A DNA stretch of 64,000 nt from Sphingopyxis sp. OAS728 (GCF_014873485.1 NZ_JADBDT010000001.1:1798001-1862000); one strand, 5' to 3'; counted from the first letter of the stretch, positions 16,858-26,451 are shown. A program made the numbers and translations. Notes: generated by a model not told the origin, from the sequence alone.

Positions 16858-18888
16858 TCACCGACGCGCGTCCAGCAGCTTGAAGCGGATCGCTACGCCG
16901 CCGCCGGGCGCCATGTCCAGATCGAGACTGTCGGCGCTCGTCACGACCCGCTTGCTGATCGTCAGCGCACCGGGGTTGGTGCGATAGTCGGCGCCCGGCC
17001 CGTCGGAATAGATTTGCGCTTCGTAGCGCTTGCCGGGGGCGAGGAAATCGAGCCGCTGCGTCAGTTTCCGCGCCGCCTCGTCGGTGATGCCGCCGAGATA
17101 CCAGTCGCCCTGCCCGCGCGGCTGGCGCGCGACGACGACATAGTCGCCGATCGCGCTCTGCAGCGTCTTTGACTGTTCCCAATCGGCGGGCACGTCGCGG
17201 ATGAACTGGAAGGCGTCGACCCGCGCCTCGTAATTTTCGGGCAGGTCAGCCGCCATCTGGATCGGCGAATAGATAACGACATATTCGGCAAGCTGGGTCG
17301 CGAGCGTCGACTGCACCCGGCGCGTCAGTTCCTTGCCTTGGCGTGCGATGTCGAAGATCCCCGGCGTATAATCCATCGGCCCCGCAAGCATGCGCGTGAA
17401 GGGCAGGATCGTCATATGCTCGGGCGGGTTGGTCGGGTTGCCCCACGCGTTGAACTCCTGCCCGCGCGCACCCTCGCGGCTCACCCAGTTTGGCCAGGTG
17501 CGGCGCAGCCCGGTGTCCTTCACGGGCTCGTGCGTATTGATCGCGATATGATATTTCGCGGCGCGCTTCACGACGTCGAGATGATGGCGCACCGCATATT
17601 GGCCCGCGAACCATTGCATCCCGCCGTCGGCGTCGGCGATCGCGCCGCTGTGGCGGACATAGCCGGTCTTGATCAGCGACACGCCGTTATCGGCGTAAAG
17701 CTTGAGCGCGTCATCGAGCTGGCGCGCGTAATTTTCGATACCGCCGCCAGTCTCATGATGCCCGATCAGCTTCACGCCCTTCGTCTTGCCGTAGCGGGTG
17801 ATCTCGGGAAGGTCGAAATCCGGATAGGCTTCGGTGAAGCTGAACTTGTCACCATTGGCGATCCAGTCGCCGTCCCAGCCCTTGTTCCACCCCTCGACGA
17901 GCACACCATCGAAGCCATATTTCGCCGCGAAGTCGATGTAGCGCTTCACATTCGCGGTGTTCGCGCCGTGTGTCGGCCCGCTGCCCCACGTCGATTTCTC
18001 GAGATGCATTTCCCACCAGATGCCGACATATTTTCCCGGCTTGAACCATTTGCCGATGTCGGGAAGCTTGCTCGGTTCGTTGAGATTGAGGGTGATCCGA
18101 CTGTCGGCGAGCGCGCCGGGGGTTTCACCGACGAGCACCGTGCGCCATGGCGTCGTGAACGGCCCGGTCTTTTTCGCCAGCGTCCCGTCGGGCCATGGCA
18201 TCAGCCAGGCGTTATAGGTTCCCGCGCCATTGCCTTCGAGCAGCATCGAGGGGAAGTCGACCAGCGCGGCTTCATGGAAGCTCAGATACAGACCATTGTC
18301 GCCCTTCAGCGTGAGCGGCGTTTCGGCGAGCGTGATCCGCCGCGCATCGGTCTGGGTATAGAGATATTCGTCGCGTTCCTGCCCGAGCCCCTGATACCAC
18401 CACGCCTGATAAGCACCGACGGTGCGAAATTGGGCGTCGTCGGCGGTCACCGCGACCGCCTGCCCCGCCGGAATAGCGGCATAGTCGTAGCGGAAGCCGA
18501 ACCCGTCGTCGAACAGGCGAAAGGTTACGCCGACCGCCTTGTTCAGCGCGGTGTCGCCCGCCAGCGTCACCGACAGTTCATTGTGATTGTCGCGGATCAA
18601 CCGTTGTTCGCCCCATGGCTGTTCCCAGAGCGTATCGACCGAAGCACGTTTCACATTGCCGATTTCGGCAAAGCGCGGATCGGCCTCGCCCGCGAAGCGC
18701 AGCCCCAGCCGCGACGGCGCGATCACCGTCACATTGCCGCGCTTGACCTCGTAGAGCGCCTCGCCTCCTTCCACCGAAACGCACAGCTCCAGTACCTTTT
18801 CCGGCGACTGGGCGCACTCGCGTGCCACCGCAGGGGTCGCGAACGCCAGCATCGACAGGCCGAACAAAAGGGACGTTTTGGGGATCAT
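16858..18888 (-). CDS. GH97 family alpha-glucosidase
   Basis: This 676-residue protein is an exported GH97 glycoside hydrolase (signal peptide MIPKTSLLFGLSMLAFATPAVA). It has the N-terminal beta-sandwich, a TIM barrel with FDGVLVEGWNKGW near 330, and a C-terminal beta domain. Glu residues in IGHHETGG, INTHEPV and REGARGQEF match the places of the catalytic glutamates of SusB-type inverting alpha-glucosidases, so release of glucose from maltooligosaccharides in the periplasm is the best guess. It is the last gene of the TBDR-halogenase operon, 31 bases after the cupin gene. Confidence 0.93.
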   Translation of the reverse strand: MIPKTSLLFGLSMLAFATPAVARECAQSPEKVLELCVSVEGGEALYEVKRGNVTVIAPSRLGLRFAGEADPRFAEIGNVKRASVDTLWEQPWGEQRLIRDNHNELSVTLAGDTALNKAVGVTFRLFDDGFGFRYDYAAIPAGQAVAVTADDAQFRTVGAYQAWWYQGLGQERDEYLYTQTDARRITLAETPLTLKGDNGLYLSFHEAALVDFPSMLLEGNGAGTYNAWLMPWPDGTLAKKTGPFTTPWRTVLVGETPGALADSRITLNLNEPSKLPDIGKWFKPGKYVGIWWEMHLEKSTWGSGPTHGANTANVKRYIDFAAKYGFDGVLVEGWNKGWDGDWIANGDKFSFTEAYPDFDLPEITRYGKTKGVKLIGHHETGGGIENYARQLDDALKLYADNGVSLIKTGYVRHSGAIADADGGMQWFAGQYAVRHHLDVVKRAAKYHIAINTHEPVKDTGLRRTWPNWVSREGARGQEFNAWGNPTNPPEHMTILPFTRMLAGPMDYTPGIFDIARQGKELTRRVQSTLATQLAEYVVIYSPIQMAADLPENYEARVDAFQFIRDVPADWEQSKTLQSAIGDYVVVARQPRGQGDWYLGGITDEAARKLTQRLDFLAPGKRYEAQIYSDGPGADYRTNPGALTISKRVVTSADSLDLDMAPGGGVAIRFKLLDARR

Positions 18889-18918
18889 TTCATTCTCTCT
18901 TTGCTGGGGAGGCGTGGG

Positions 18919-19965
18919 TTATTTCTGGAAAGCCGAAAGCAGCCTTTGGCGCAGCGCGGCGCGCTCATCGGGTCGCATCGCGCCGAGCGTCCCGCGCAGC
19001 GCCGCCGGGATATGGCCCGATGCGCTATCGGGATCGCCGAACACATGGGCGTCGAACATCGCCCGCCAATAAGCCCGCTCGCCGGGTGGCAGATCCTTCA
19101 GCGCAAGCAATGCCGCGAGGAAGATGTCGTTAGGCTTTTCGATCCCCCTGGCGGTGTCGCCCCACCAGTAATTGACCATCGCATTATAGGGATCGAGCGA
19201 GGCAACATGATGCCACCAATATTTGGGGATGAAGATCGCGTCGCCGGGCTCGAGGATTGCCACACGCGCCGCCGCGAGCGCCTCGCGAAAGCGCGGGAAG
19301 CGATCGTAATCGGGGTTCTCGGGATCGACGAGCGACAGCGGCGGCGGATTATCGAGCGGGCCGATATAAAGGTTTGCGACCTGATCGGGCGGGAACAGGG
19401 TGAAGCGCCGCCGCCCCGCGATCACGCACGCCAGATTATGGTCGCGGTCGTTGTGCGTCTGCGTCTTCACGCTGCCGCCAAGCCACAGTTTCGGGCCAAC
19501 GTCGGCAGGCAGCAGCGGCATCGGGTTCTGGCGCACGAACTCGGGCAAGGCGTCGGCGAGCGGCAGCATCTGGATCGCGACTGTCGGCACATTCTCCTGC
19601 CCGATCAGCCCCTCGATCCGCGCCAGCGTCTCGCGCAGCGGCGCGCTCCTTTTGGTGAAGGTGAATTCGCGCATGTCGGCGCGATAGGCGAAGCGTCCAG
19701 CGGCTCGCGCGGGCGCTTCCATCACCGGCACCGCCGCGCCTCGATCCATTCCCGCGAGATAGGCGTTTAGGCGGCCGGGCGAGTGCCGCCCGGCCGCCAG
19801 TGCGACCCAGTCGTCAAACAGCCCCTTGATGACGACGGGAGTTTCGGCCGCGACGAGCGCGGCAAAATCGGCGGGAGCCGGAGCGCCACGCGCGGCAATG
19901 CGCGGCAGCGCGTCGAGCGGCGACGGCTGCGCCGCAGCGGCACCGAGGCGCGCGGGCTCAGCCAT
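18919..19965 (-). CDS. Cupin-like (JmjC/FIH-type, Cupin_8) protein
   Basis: This 348-residue cytoplasmic protein has the fold of Fe(II)/2-oxoglutarate dioxygenases of the FIH-1/JmjC class. The metal triad is visible: His171 and Asp173 in QTHNDRDHN and His252 or His253 in PKYWWHHVASLD. The first part has PVVIKGLFDDW, typical of these proteins. Family members hydroxylate proteins or small molecules, but the substrate of this TBDR-linked subgroup is not known to me. It overlaps the end of the degenerate halogenase gene by 8 bases and precedes GH97. Such cupins recur with TBDRs and halogenases in sphingomonads and caulobacters. Confidence 0.88.
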   Translation of the reverse strand: MAEPARLGAAAAQPSPLDALPRIAARGAPAPADFAALVAAETPVVIKGLFDDWVALAAGRHSPGRLNAYLAGMDRGAAVPVMEAPARAAGRFAYRADMREFTFTKRSAPLRETLARIEGLIGQENVPTVAIQMLPLADALPEFVRQNPMPLLPADVGPKLWLGGSVKTQTHNDRDHNLACVIAGRRRFTLFPPDQVANLYIGPLDNPPPLSLVDPENPDYDRFPRFREALAAARVAILEPGDAIFIPKYWWHHVASLDPYNAMVNYWWGDTARGIEKPNDIFLAALLALKDLPPGERAYWRAMFDAHVFGDPDSASGHIPAALRGTLGAMRPDERAALRQRLLSAFQK

Positions 19966-21442
19966 GGGGGCGTTGCAGGATGCGCGAGAGATAGGCGTCG
20001 TGCGTCGGCTGGCGCAGCACCTGTTCGCGCACGAAGCCGAGCATCTTGCGGAAATGGACCTTAACCTCGTCGGGCGGCACCCGGTCGACGGCGGGACGCC
20101 AGCTTTCGGGGACGATCCCGTGCCCCGTGAAAAGCGCGCGCCAACTGTCGGGCGGCAGGCTCTCGTCTTCCTGCGGCGCGAGCTCGCCGCGCGCGCGAAA
20201 GAAATCGATCATATGCACCAGCTCGTCCGAAACCGGCAGCGCGCGCGCCGCCTCCCAGAAGGGGCCAGCGTAATTCTGCAGCGTATGGTGCGCGGCCTGG
20301 AAATCGGCGACGCGCGCGAAATGCGAGCGCATGATCCGGTTATATTCGGCGCGCCGCGCTGCATAGCTGTCGCCCTCGGCCGGATAAACGCCGAGCAGGT
20401 GCACGATGCCGAGTTGCAGCCCGTGCAATCCAAGGCCGTGAACGGGGTCGAACGAACAAGCCGCCTCGCCAAGCCCGATGACATTGCCCGCCCATGGCGC
20501 GCTTGCCGCGCCGGGCGCAAGCGCGCGGATTGTCGCAGCCTCCAAAGCCACACCGCTCGCGGTCGCAGCGGCTTGCAGCGCCGCTTCGTCGCTCGTCGCC
20601 GCACTCGAAAAGACATGCTCAACATGCGTGTGGGTCAGGCTGGGGAATAGTCCGGTCCAACCGTCCGTGCCCGCGCGGATCTCGGCATAGACCGGCAGCG
20701 CGGCAAAGCGCGGCGCCAGCGCGGTCAGCATCCGGTCGCCGGGCATCGCCCAGGTTTCGAACGTGCCGCCGATTGCCTCGCGCAGCAGCCCTTCGCGCGT
20801 CAGATCGGCGAACAAGGCGCTTTCAACCCGGCTTCCGTCATCGAGCAGCAGCGCGGCGATGCCATCATCGCTGCGCTCGACCGCGACGCTTGCGGTCTCG
20901 AAAACCTCGACCCCCAGATGCTGCGCGATCGCCTTCAAGCTTTTGGCATAGGCGGCCGCGGGTAGATGATAGCCATAGTCGCTGCGCCCATAGATCTCGC
21001 TGTCCTCGTCGGGAATAAACAGCCGGCCGTTGTGCGCGGCGGTCGCGGTCAGCGAAAAATCGTCGAGCCCGACTCCGAGCCCATGGCGACGTGCCTTCAC
21101 CCAATGCGGAAAGAAATCGCCGCCGTTAATGCCGGTGCCGAACGCGCCATAGCTGTGAAGGAAGGAAGCCTGCCTCGCTCCGCTCGCATCGACGAAATTC
21201 TGACCGAGCGTGAAAGCGCCGCGCACGCCGCGCAGCAGCGCCGCCTCGTCGATGCCGATCTGGTTGTGCAGTGCCTCGATCGCCGGCAGCGTCGCGTAGA
21301 GATCAGCCGGACTGTTTTCATCGGGCAACGCCACCGCCCTGACCGTCACGCCCGCGGGCGCCAGCGCGCGTTGCAGTGCCGCCGCCGCCAGCCACAGCTG
21401 CGCATCGCGGCCGAGCAAAGTGATATCGCGCACCGCGCTCAC
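19958..21442 (-). CDS. Tryptophan-halogenase-like protein, catalytically degenerate
   Basis: This 494-residue protein aligns along its length with flavin-dependent tryptophan halogenases but has lost the key motifs. The FAD-binding GGGTAGW is GRDAQLW (residues 11-17). The catalytic Lys is Thr78 in GAFTLGQNF. The WxWxIP motif is reduced to WTGLFP (262-267), and the active-site Glu of PLEST is replaced (FDPVHGLG, His335). It starts at GTG overlapping the stop of the intact halogenase (GTGA), so the two are made together. It is probably a non-catalytic partner or a protein with a new role. The frame is intact, so it is under selection rather than decaying. Confidence 0.85.
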   Translation of the reverse strand: MSAVRDITLLGRDAQLWLAAAALQRALAPAGVTVRAVALPDENSPADLYATLPAIEALHNQIGIDEAALLRGVRGAFTLGQNFVDASGARQASFLHSYGAFGTGINGGDFFPHWVKARRHGLGVGLDDFSLTATAAHNGRLFIPDEDSEIYGRSDYGYHLPAAAYAKSLKAIAQHLGVEVFETASVAVERSDDGIAALLLDDGSRVESALFADLTREGLLREAIGGTFETWAMPGDRMLTALAPRFAALPVYAEIRAGTDGWTGLFPSLTHTHVEHVFSSAATSDEAALQAAATASGVALEAATIRALAPGAASAPWAGNVIGLGEAACSFDPVHGLGLHGLQLGIVHLLGVYPAEGDSYAARRAEYNRIMRSHFARVADFQAAHHTLQNYAGPFWEAARALPVSDELVHMIDFFRARGELAPQEDESLPPDSWRALFTGHGIVPESWRPAVDRVPPDEVKVHFRKMLGFVREQVLRQPTHDAYLSRILQRPHG

Positions 21443-22989
21443 GCCGCGTTCGCCGGGACGCCGGGCCGCGCCTTGGCCTCCGAAGCGCAATAGCTCGCCA
21501 GGAATTCGGCATGCGGCGTCATGTCGGCGGCGTTGACCACGATCCGTTCCGCCAAATCGTCGAGCCGCGCCTGCAAATCTGCCGCCGACAAGCGATGGGT
21601 TAGCGGATTTGCCGCCGACGGCAGAACGCCCTGCCCCTCGAGCACTGACAGCCAGCTGTCGCGTGAGAAAAGGCCAAGCCGATATTCGGGCGCCGCGGCG
21701 CTTTCGCGGAACAGCGCCATCTTGTGCGCAAGGCTGTCGGGCAGCGTCATGTTGCGCACATGATCCCACATCGGTTCGCCGACACGTTCGTTCGCGGTGT
21801 AGTGGAGGACGAGGAAGTCGCGCGTCCGGTCATAGTGGACCGCAAACAACCTGTTGAACTCGCGCACCATGCGCGGATCGACCTTTTCGCCGCGCCTCGG
21901 GATCAGGCCGGCAAGGTCGATCGTCGCCGCCTGGATCAGGAAGATGCTCGTCGACTCCAGCGGTTCGAGGAACCCGCTCGCAAGACCGACGGCGATGCAA
22001 TTGCCCGCCCAGCCAACCTGCCGCCGACCCGCCTGAAAGCGGAGCAGGCGCGGCTCGTCGAGTGCTTCGCCGTCGATCGCGCCGAGCAATGTCTGCCGCG
22101 CCTCTTCCTCGCCGCAAAAGCGGCTTGAAAAGACATAGCCATTGCCGATCCGGTGCTGGAGCGGGATGCGCCAGGTCCAACCCGCGCGCTGCGCGGTCGC
22201 GCGCGTATAGGGGGTAAGCGGCTCGACGCCGGTGCAGGGCACCGCAAACGCGCGGTCGCACGGCAGCCAATCGCTCCAGTCGACCCACGGCACCTCCATC
22301 GTTTGCCCGAGCAGCAGCGAACGAAAGCCCGAGCAGTCGATGAAAAGATCGCCCGAAACCTCCGCTCCCGACGCGAGCGTCAGGCTTGCGACATCGCCGC
22401 TTTCGGCGTCGCGGACGACATCAACGACCTTGCCCTCCATGCGCCGGATCCCGCGCGCGGTCGCCCATTTGCGGAGATATGCGGCGTACAGCCCGGCGTC
22501 GAAGTGATAGGCATAGCTGTAGGTCGAGCGGATCGATTTCGGGTCGCTGTTCGGATGCTCGAAGCCATTGGCGTGGCAGGCGGCTACCGCGAAGCTGTAG
22601 TCTTGCAGCGAACGATTGTCGGTTCCCGCCAGCCGTGCACGCGCCCAATGATGCTGGAAGTCGGCGCCCGTCCAGCGATCGCCGAACGTGCCGAACGGAT
22701 GGATATAACGCACGCCGGGCCGCAGCCAGTCGACGAATTCGATGCCGAGCTTGATGGTGCCGGCGGTCTCGCGCATGAATTCGGCCTCGTCAATGCCGAT
22801 CATGTCATTGAAGGTCTTGATATGCGGCAATGTCGCTTCGCCGACGCCAACCGTGGCGATCTCGTCGCTCTCGATTAGCGTGATGTCGTAGTCGGCGCCT
22901 GCGAGAAGGCCAACCAGCCCCGATGCGCACATCCAGCCCGCGGTGCCGCCGCCCAAAATGACGATCCGATAGGGTGCGTGCTCGGTCAT
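21439..22989 (-). CDS. Flavin-dependent tryptophan halogenase family protein
   Basis: This 516-residue halogenase keeps all the hallmarks of the family: GGGTAGW for FAD (residues 13-19), GVGEATLPHI near 48, catalytic Lys80 in AGTIKLGIEF, WTWRIP (271-276), and Glu345 in EPLESTSIF. It should use FADH2, oxygen and halide to form a chlorinating or brominating species. The substrate is unlikely to be free tryptophan for a natural product, because the gene sits between a sugar-type TBDR and a glucosidase. The ATG follows the TBDR stop after a 72-base gap holding a hairpin. A flavin reductase is not encoded nearby. Confidence 0.93.
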   Translation of the reverse strand: MTEHAPYRIVILGGGTAGWMCASGLVGLLAGADYDITLIESDEIATVGVGEATLPHIKTFNDMIGIDEAEFMRETAGTIKLGIEFVDWLRPGVRYIHPFGTFGDRWTGADFQHHWARARLAGTDNRSLQDYSFAVAACHANGFEHPNSDPKSIRSTYSYAYHFDAGLYAAYLRKWATARGIRRMEGKVVDVVRDAESGDVASLTLASGAEVSGDLFIDCSGFRSLLLGQTMEVPWVDWSDWLPCDRAFAVPCTGVEPLTPYTRATAQRAGWTWRIPLQHRIGNGYVFSSRFCGEEEARQTLLGAIDGEALDEPRLLRFQAGRRQVGWAGNCIAVGLASGFLEPLESTSIFLIQAATIDLAGLIPRRGEKVDPRMVREFNRLFAVHYDRTRDFLVLHYTANERVGEPMWDHVRNMTLPDSLAHKMALFRESAAAPEYRLGLFSRDSWLSVLEGQGVLPSAANPLTHRLSAADLQARLDDLAERIVVNAADMTPHAEFLASYCASEAKARPGVPANAA

Positions 22990-23019
22990 GACCGGTTCCT
23001 TACTCCCTTTGAAAACGAA

Positions 23020-23050
23020 GACGCGGCCGCCGCAAGGGAACGGCCGCGTC
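23020..23050 (-). terminator. Intercistronic hairpin between TBDR and halogenase genes
   Basis: A 10-bp perfect stem (GACGCGGCCG, arms 23020-23029 and 23041-23050) with an 11-base loop begins 11 bases after the TBDR stop codon. On the minus strand it is followed by TTCGTTTTC, a poor U tract. It may be a partial terminator or an mRNA-stabilising element that makes receptor levels exceed those of the downstream enzymes. Confidence 0.6.
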
Positions 23051-23061
23051 CCAGTGGAGGA

Positions 23062-26000
23062 TCAGAACTTCACACGCGCGCCGAATTGGAAGCGGCGGTC
23101 GACGCGGCTCCACGCCGAGTCGAAATATTTGGCCGCCGCGCCCGGGGTCTGCGGAGAGTCGCCGAAGACCTGCTGCTGATAGACGGTCGTCGTGTTGAGC
23201 AGATTGGTGCCGTCGACCGAAAGCTCCAGCCACTTGGTCGGCGAGAAGCGCAGCGACGCGTCGAGGAAGCCCGCCGCCTTCTGGAACACCGGCAAGCCGA
23301 TGCAGCAGTCGAGGTTCTGCGTCAGGTAACGCGACCGCCAATTATAGGCGACACGGAGCCCGACCGGTCCCTTTTCATAGAGCCCGACGAGGTTGAACGT
23401 GTGCTTCGATATCCCGGCAAGCTTGTGCGAGTCGAGAACATAGCCGGTGCCACCCAGCGACTGCTGGCCCGCGCCGAACGCCCCTACGTCGCCGCTCGAC
23501 GATGCGGTGAACAGGTTCGAGTTGTTGATCCCCGACTGATGCACATAGGTGTAGTTCGCCTGCATGCCGAGCCCACTCAAAAGGCCGGGCAGGAAGTCGA
23601 AGAAGGTCTGGTAGGCGAGTTCGCCGCCCCAGATCTCGCCGCCCTTCCGGACATTGCTCGGTCCGTTGACCTGCACCGTCTGGGTCGACGTCCCGTTGGT
23701 GATGTCGCGGCCGAACTGGCCAAAGGAGATCGCGTTCGTCAGCTTCTTGTAAAAGACCCCGGCCGTGATCGCACTGTTCGATCCCATATAATGTTCGAAC
23801 GTCAGATCGAACTGGTCCGCACGCAGCGGTTTCAGCGCCGCATTGCCCGAGTTGGCGAGGAACACGAAATTATAACCGGTGATGGCCCCGGCCGCGTTGC
23901 GGACGATGTAGGGCGAGTCGGCCGTCGTGTTGATGATCGGCGCATTGATCGCGAGCGTGTTGCGCAGGAAACCGAACTGCGGCCGCGAGATCGCCCGCGA
24001 ATAGGCGAAGCGGACAAAGGTCTTGTCGTCGAAGCCGAAGCGCAGGTTAAGGCTGGGAAGCCAGTCGGTGCGCGTCGTCTTATATTTGTCCTCCGTCGCG
24101 GCGCCGTTGGCGAAGGCGATAATCTCCGGCGTCAGATAGCAGCGCGGGTTGACGACATTGTTGCCCGTCAAAGGCGTGTTGCACGGCACCAGATTGTCGA
24201 AGATGTTCGTCGCGGGAAAGGCGACGCTGCCCGTGCTCGCGATCTTCGTTCGCACGACGCGCAGGCCGACATTGCCCTGCAGGTTGACGCTGCCGAGCAT
24301 CAGCTTGTCGCCACCGCCGAACTTGATCATCGCATAGGCCGCCTGGGTCTGTTCGCGAACGCGAAACTTTTCGCCAGGTGTGAAGCATTCGTCGACGGTC
24401 GCCTCGGGCCGATCGCAAATGGCAGTATAGCCCGTGCCGAGCGGCGAGTTCGTGGTTGCGCCGCTCAGCGACTGGATCAAGCGCGGGAAATCGCGCAGCG
24501 TATCGCGGTTGAGGAAGACGAGCGGCCCATTGGGATAGGCGCTGCCATTATAGAAATCGCCAAGGCTCTGCGATTCCCAGATGCCCGCGCCATAGCCCTG
24601 GAAGGGCGCATGGCCAGTATTGCCGCCGCAATTGCCCGTATCGGTCGGATAGGCGCCCCCCGTCGTATTGTCGGCGTTGAAGCCCGGGCCATTACAGTTC
24701 CAGCTCGCGGCGATCGGCGTCCAGTTGAAGGTCGAATAGCGCACCGTCTGCTTGCGGTCGGCGTAGCGCACCCCGACCTTCAGCGAGTCGAGCCAGTCGC
24801 TGTCGGGGAAATCATATTCGGCGTCGCCGCGCAGCGCGAGTTCGTTGGCGTCATTGTCCTCGACATGGCCCTGGATGAACGGGATCCAGTAGTTATGCGC
24901 GTTGGCGAGACCGCCCGCAGCATAATTGACGTTCGATCCGGGGAGCAACGTCACGTGCGGGGTGCCGTCGCCGTTCACGCTATAATCGTAATCGGCCATC
25001 GACCCGGTCGCGACCAAGATGTCGTTATTATAGGTCGATGCATCGATATATTGCGCGTCGAGGTTGAAGTGCAGCCGGTCGCTTGCATCCCATTTTATGT
25101 TCGCCGACAGGTCGCGCGTTCCTTCGCGATGGTCGAAATTGCGCGCTTCGTTCTGGAAATAGAGCCCGTCGCGCTGCGTCGTGCAAGCGCCGCCGGGACC
25201 CGGTCCGCAATAGTTGACGAACGGCTGGCCCGGCACCGCCGAACCCGCGTTGATCGCCGCCTGCACGCTCTCGGTCGTGCCGCTGAAGCTGCCGTGCGGC
25301 TGGGTCAGGATTCCTCCCGTCAGCATGCCGTCGGGGCCAAAGGTCAGCCCGCTGCTGCCCGCGATGAGCGACCCGGTGCGCGGGTTATAGGCGCGCGTGC
25401 CGAAATAATTGCCGTCGAGGATGGCGTGGCTGGCGCGCTCGAGCCAGGCATTGGTGTAATGCGAGTCGATATATTGGATCGTCGCGCGCAGGCTGCCCGA
25501 AATATTCTCATATTGCAGCGCGCCCGCGATGCCGCGCCGCTTGCGGTCATAATCGACCTGCGAATAACGGATGCCGTCGGGGGCATAGGCCCAGCCGGTC
25601 CCGCCGAACGGATTGGCGGTGCATGGCAGACTGCCGTCGGCGCCGGGCGTGGCGCGGACGACGCCGTCGGGGCCAGTCGTGCCAAATCCAGCCGAACAAT
25701 AGGTATCGATCTTGTCCATGATCACGCTTTCGGTTCGCGTGACAAGATGGCTCTCCGCATAGCTGCCGAGGATGCCGAACCGGCCGATGGCCGTGTCCCA
25801 GGTGTTGCTGATCAGCCCGGAGAATTCGGGCGTCCAGCGGCCCGAGCGGTCGCCATAATTGATCCGGAAGGTCCCTGTGACGACGAGCCCCTTCTGGTCG
25901 AACGGCACGCGCGTGCGCAAATCGACGGTACCGGCGATGCCGCCCTCGATCAGGTCCGCCGTCTGGTTCTTGTAGACGTCGATCCCGGCGAGCAGTTCGG

Positions 26001-26451
26001 GCGCGATATCGTTGAACTGCAGCCCGCGCGCCGAGTCGGCGGAGAAGCTGTCGCGGCCGTTGATTTCGGTGCGGACATTGGTCAGGCCGCGGATGAGCAC
26101 GTCGGTCGGCTCGCCCGACGGGTGGGTCGAGTCATCGGCCGATTGCAGGCGGTTGACCGTGATGCCCGGAATGCGCTGCAGCGCTTCGGCCGCCGACTTG
26201 TCGGGAAAGGCCCCGATATCGGTCGCGGTCACCGAGTCGACGACGGTCAGCGCGTCGCGCTTGCGGCCCGCGGCATCCTCCAGTGCGGCGCGCACACCGG
26301 TAACGACAATTTCGTCATTGCCCGAAGCGCCCTCGGGCGCGTCCTGCGCCATCGCCGGCGACGTCATCAACAGGCCGACGGCCAGCACCGGCAGCGAGGC
26401 GCCGCCCGACAGCATGCGCCCACGACAATTCGCGAATCCCTTGAGCCTCAT
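23062..26451 (-). CDS. TonB-dependent receptor for alpha-glucan/oligosaccharide uptake
   Basis: This 1129-residue outer-membrane receptor starts MRLKGFANCRGRM, with a signal peptide ending SPAMAQ near residue 35. The plug begins with NDEIVVTGVRAALEDAAG and has FPDKSAAEALQRIPGITV and VLIRGLTNVRTEINGRDSF, typical of the large sugar-type TBDRs of sphingomonads and Caulobacter. The barrel ends in GARVKF. GGGAGAGCG precedes the ATG; 36 more codons are open upstream without a better site. It heads the operon TBDR, halogenase, halogenase-like, cupin, GH97. Two operator-like palindromes lie 214-254 bases upstream. The substrate (maltodextrin type) is inferred from GH97 and the permease. Confidence 0.93.
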   Translation of the reverse strand: MRLKGFANCRGRMLSGGASLPVLAVGLLMTSPAMAQDAPEGASGNDEIVVTGVRAALEDAAGRKRDALTVVDSVTATDIGAFPDKSAAEALQRIPGITVNRLQSADDSTHPSGEPTDVLIRGLTNVRTEINGRDSFSADSARGLQFNDIAPELLAGIDVYKNQTADLIEGGIAGTVDLRTRVPFDQKGLVVTGTFRINYGDRSGRWTPEFSGLISNTWDTAIGRFGILGSYAESHLVTRTESVIMDKIDTYCSAGFGTTGPDGVVRATPGADGSLPCTANPFGGTGWAYAPDGIRYSQVDYDRKRRGIAGALQYENISGSLRATIQYIDSHYTNAWLERASHAILDGNYFGTRAYNPRTGSLIAGSSGLTFGPDGMLTGGILTQPHGSFSGTTESVQAAINAGSAVPGQPFVNYCGPGPGGACTTQRDGLYFQNEARNFDHREGTRDLSANIKWDASDRLHFNLDAQYIDASTYNNDILVATGSMADYDYSVNGDGTPHVTLLPGSNVNYAAGGLANAHNYWIPFIQGHVEDNDANELALRGDAEYDFPDSDWLDSLKVGVRYADRKQTVRYSTFNWTPIAASWNCNGPGFNADNTTGGAYPTDTGNCGGNTGHAPFQGYGAGIWESQSLGDFYNGSAYPNGPLVFLNRDTLRDFPRLIQSLSGATTNSPLGTGYTAICDRPEATVDECFTPGEKFRVREQTQAAYAMIKFGGGDKLMLGSVNLQGNVGLRVVRTKIASTGSVAFPATNIFDNLVPCNTPLTGNNVVNPRCYLTPEIIAFANGAATEDKYKTTRTDWLPSLNLRFGFDDKTFVRFAYSRAISRPQFGFLRNTLAINAPIINTTADSPYIVRNAAGAITGYNFVFLANSGNAALKPLRADQFDLTFEHYMGSNSAITAGVFYKKLTNAISFGQFGRDITNGTSTQTVQVNGPSNVRKGGEIWGGELAYQTFFDFLPGLLSGLGMQANYTYVHQSGINNSNLFTASSSGDVGAFGAGQQSLGGTGYVLDSHKLAGISKHTFNLVGLYEKGPVGLRVAYNWRSRYLTQNLDCCIGLPVFQKAAGFLDASLRFSPTKWLELSVDGTNLLNTTTVYQQQVFGDSPQTPGAAAKYFDSAWSRVDRRFQFGARVKF

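Noticed and set aside
21439..22989. A tryptophan halogenase as a sign of a halogenated natural-product gene cluster
   Set aside because: No synthetase, prenyltransferase or tailoring genes are nearby. The genes next to it are a TBDR, a glucosidase and a cupin, the usual setting of sugar-linked halogenases in sphingomonads.
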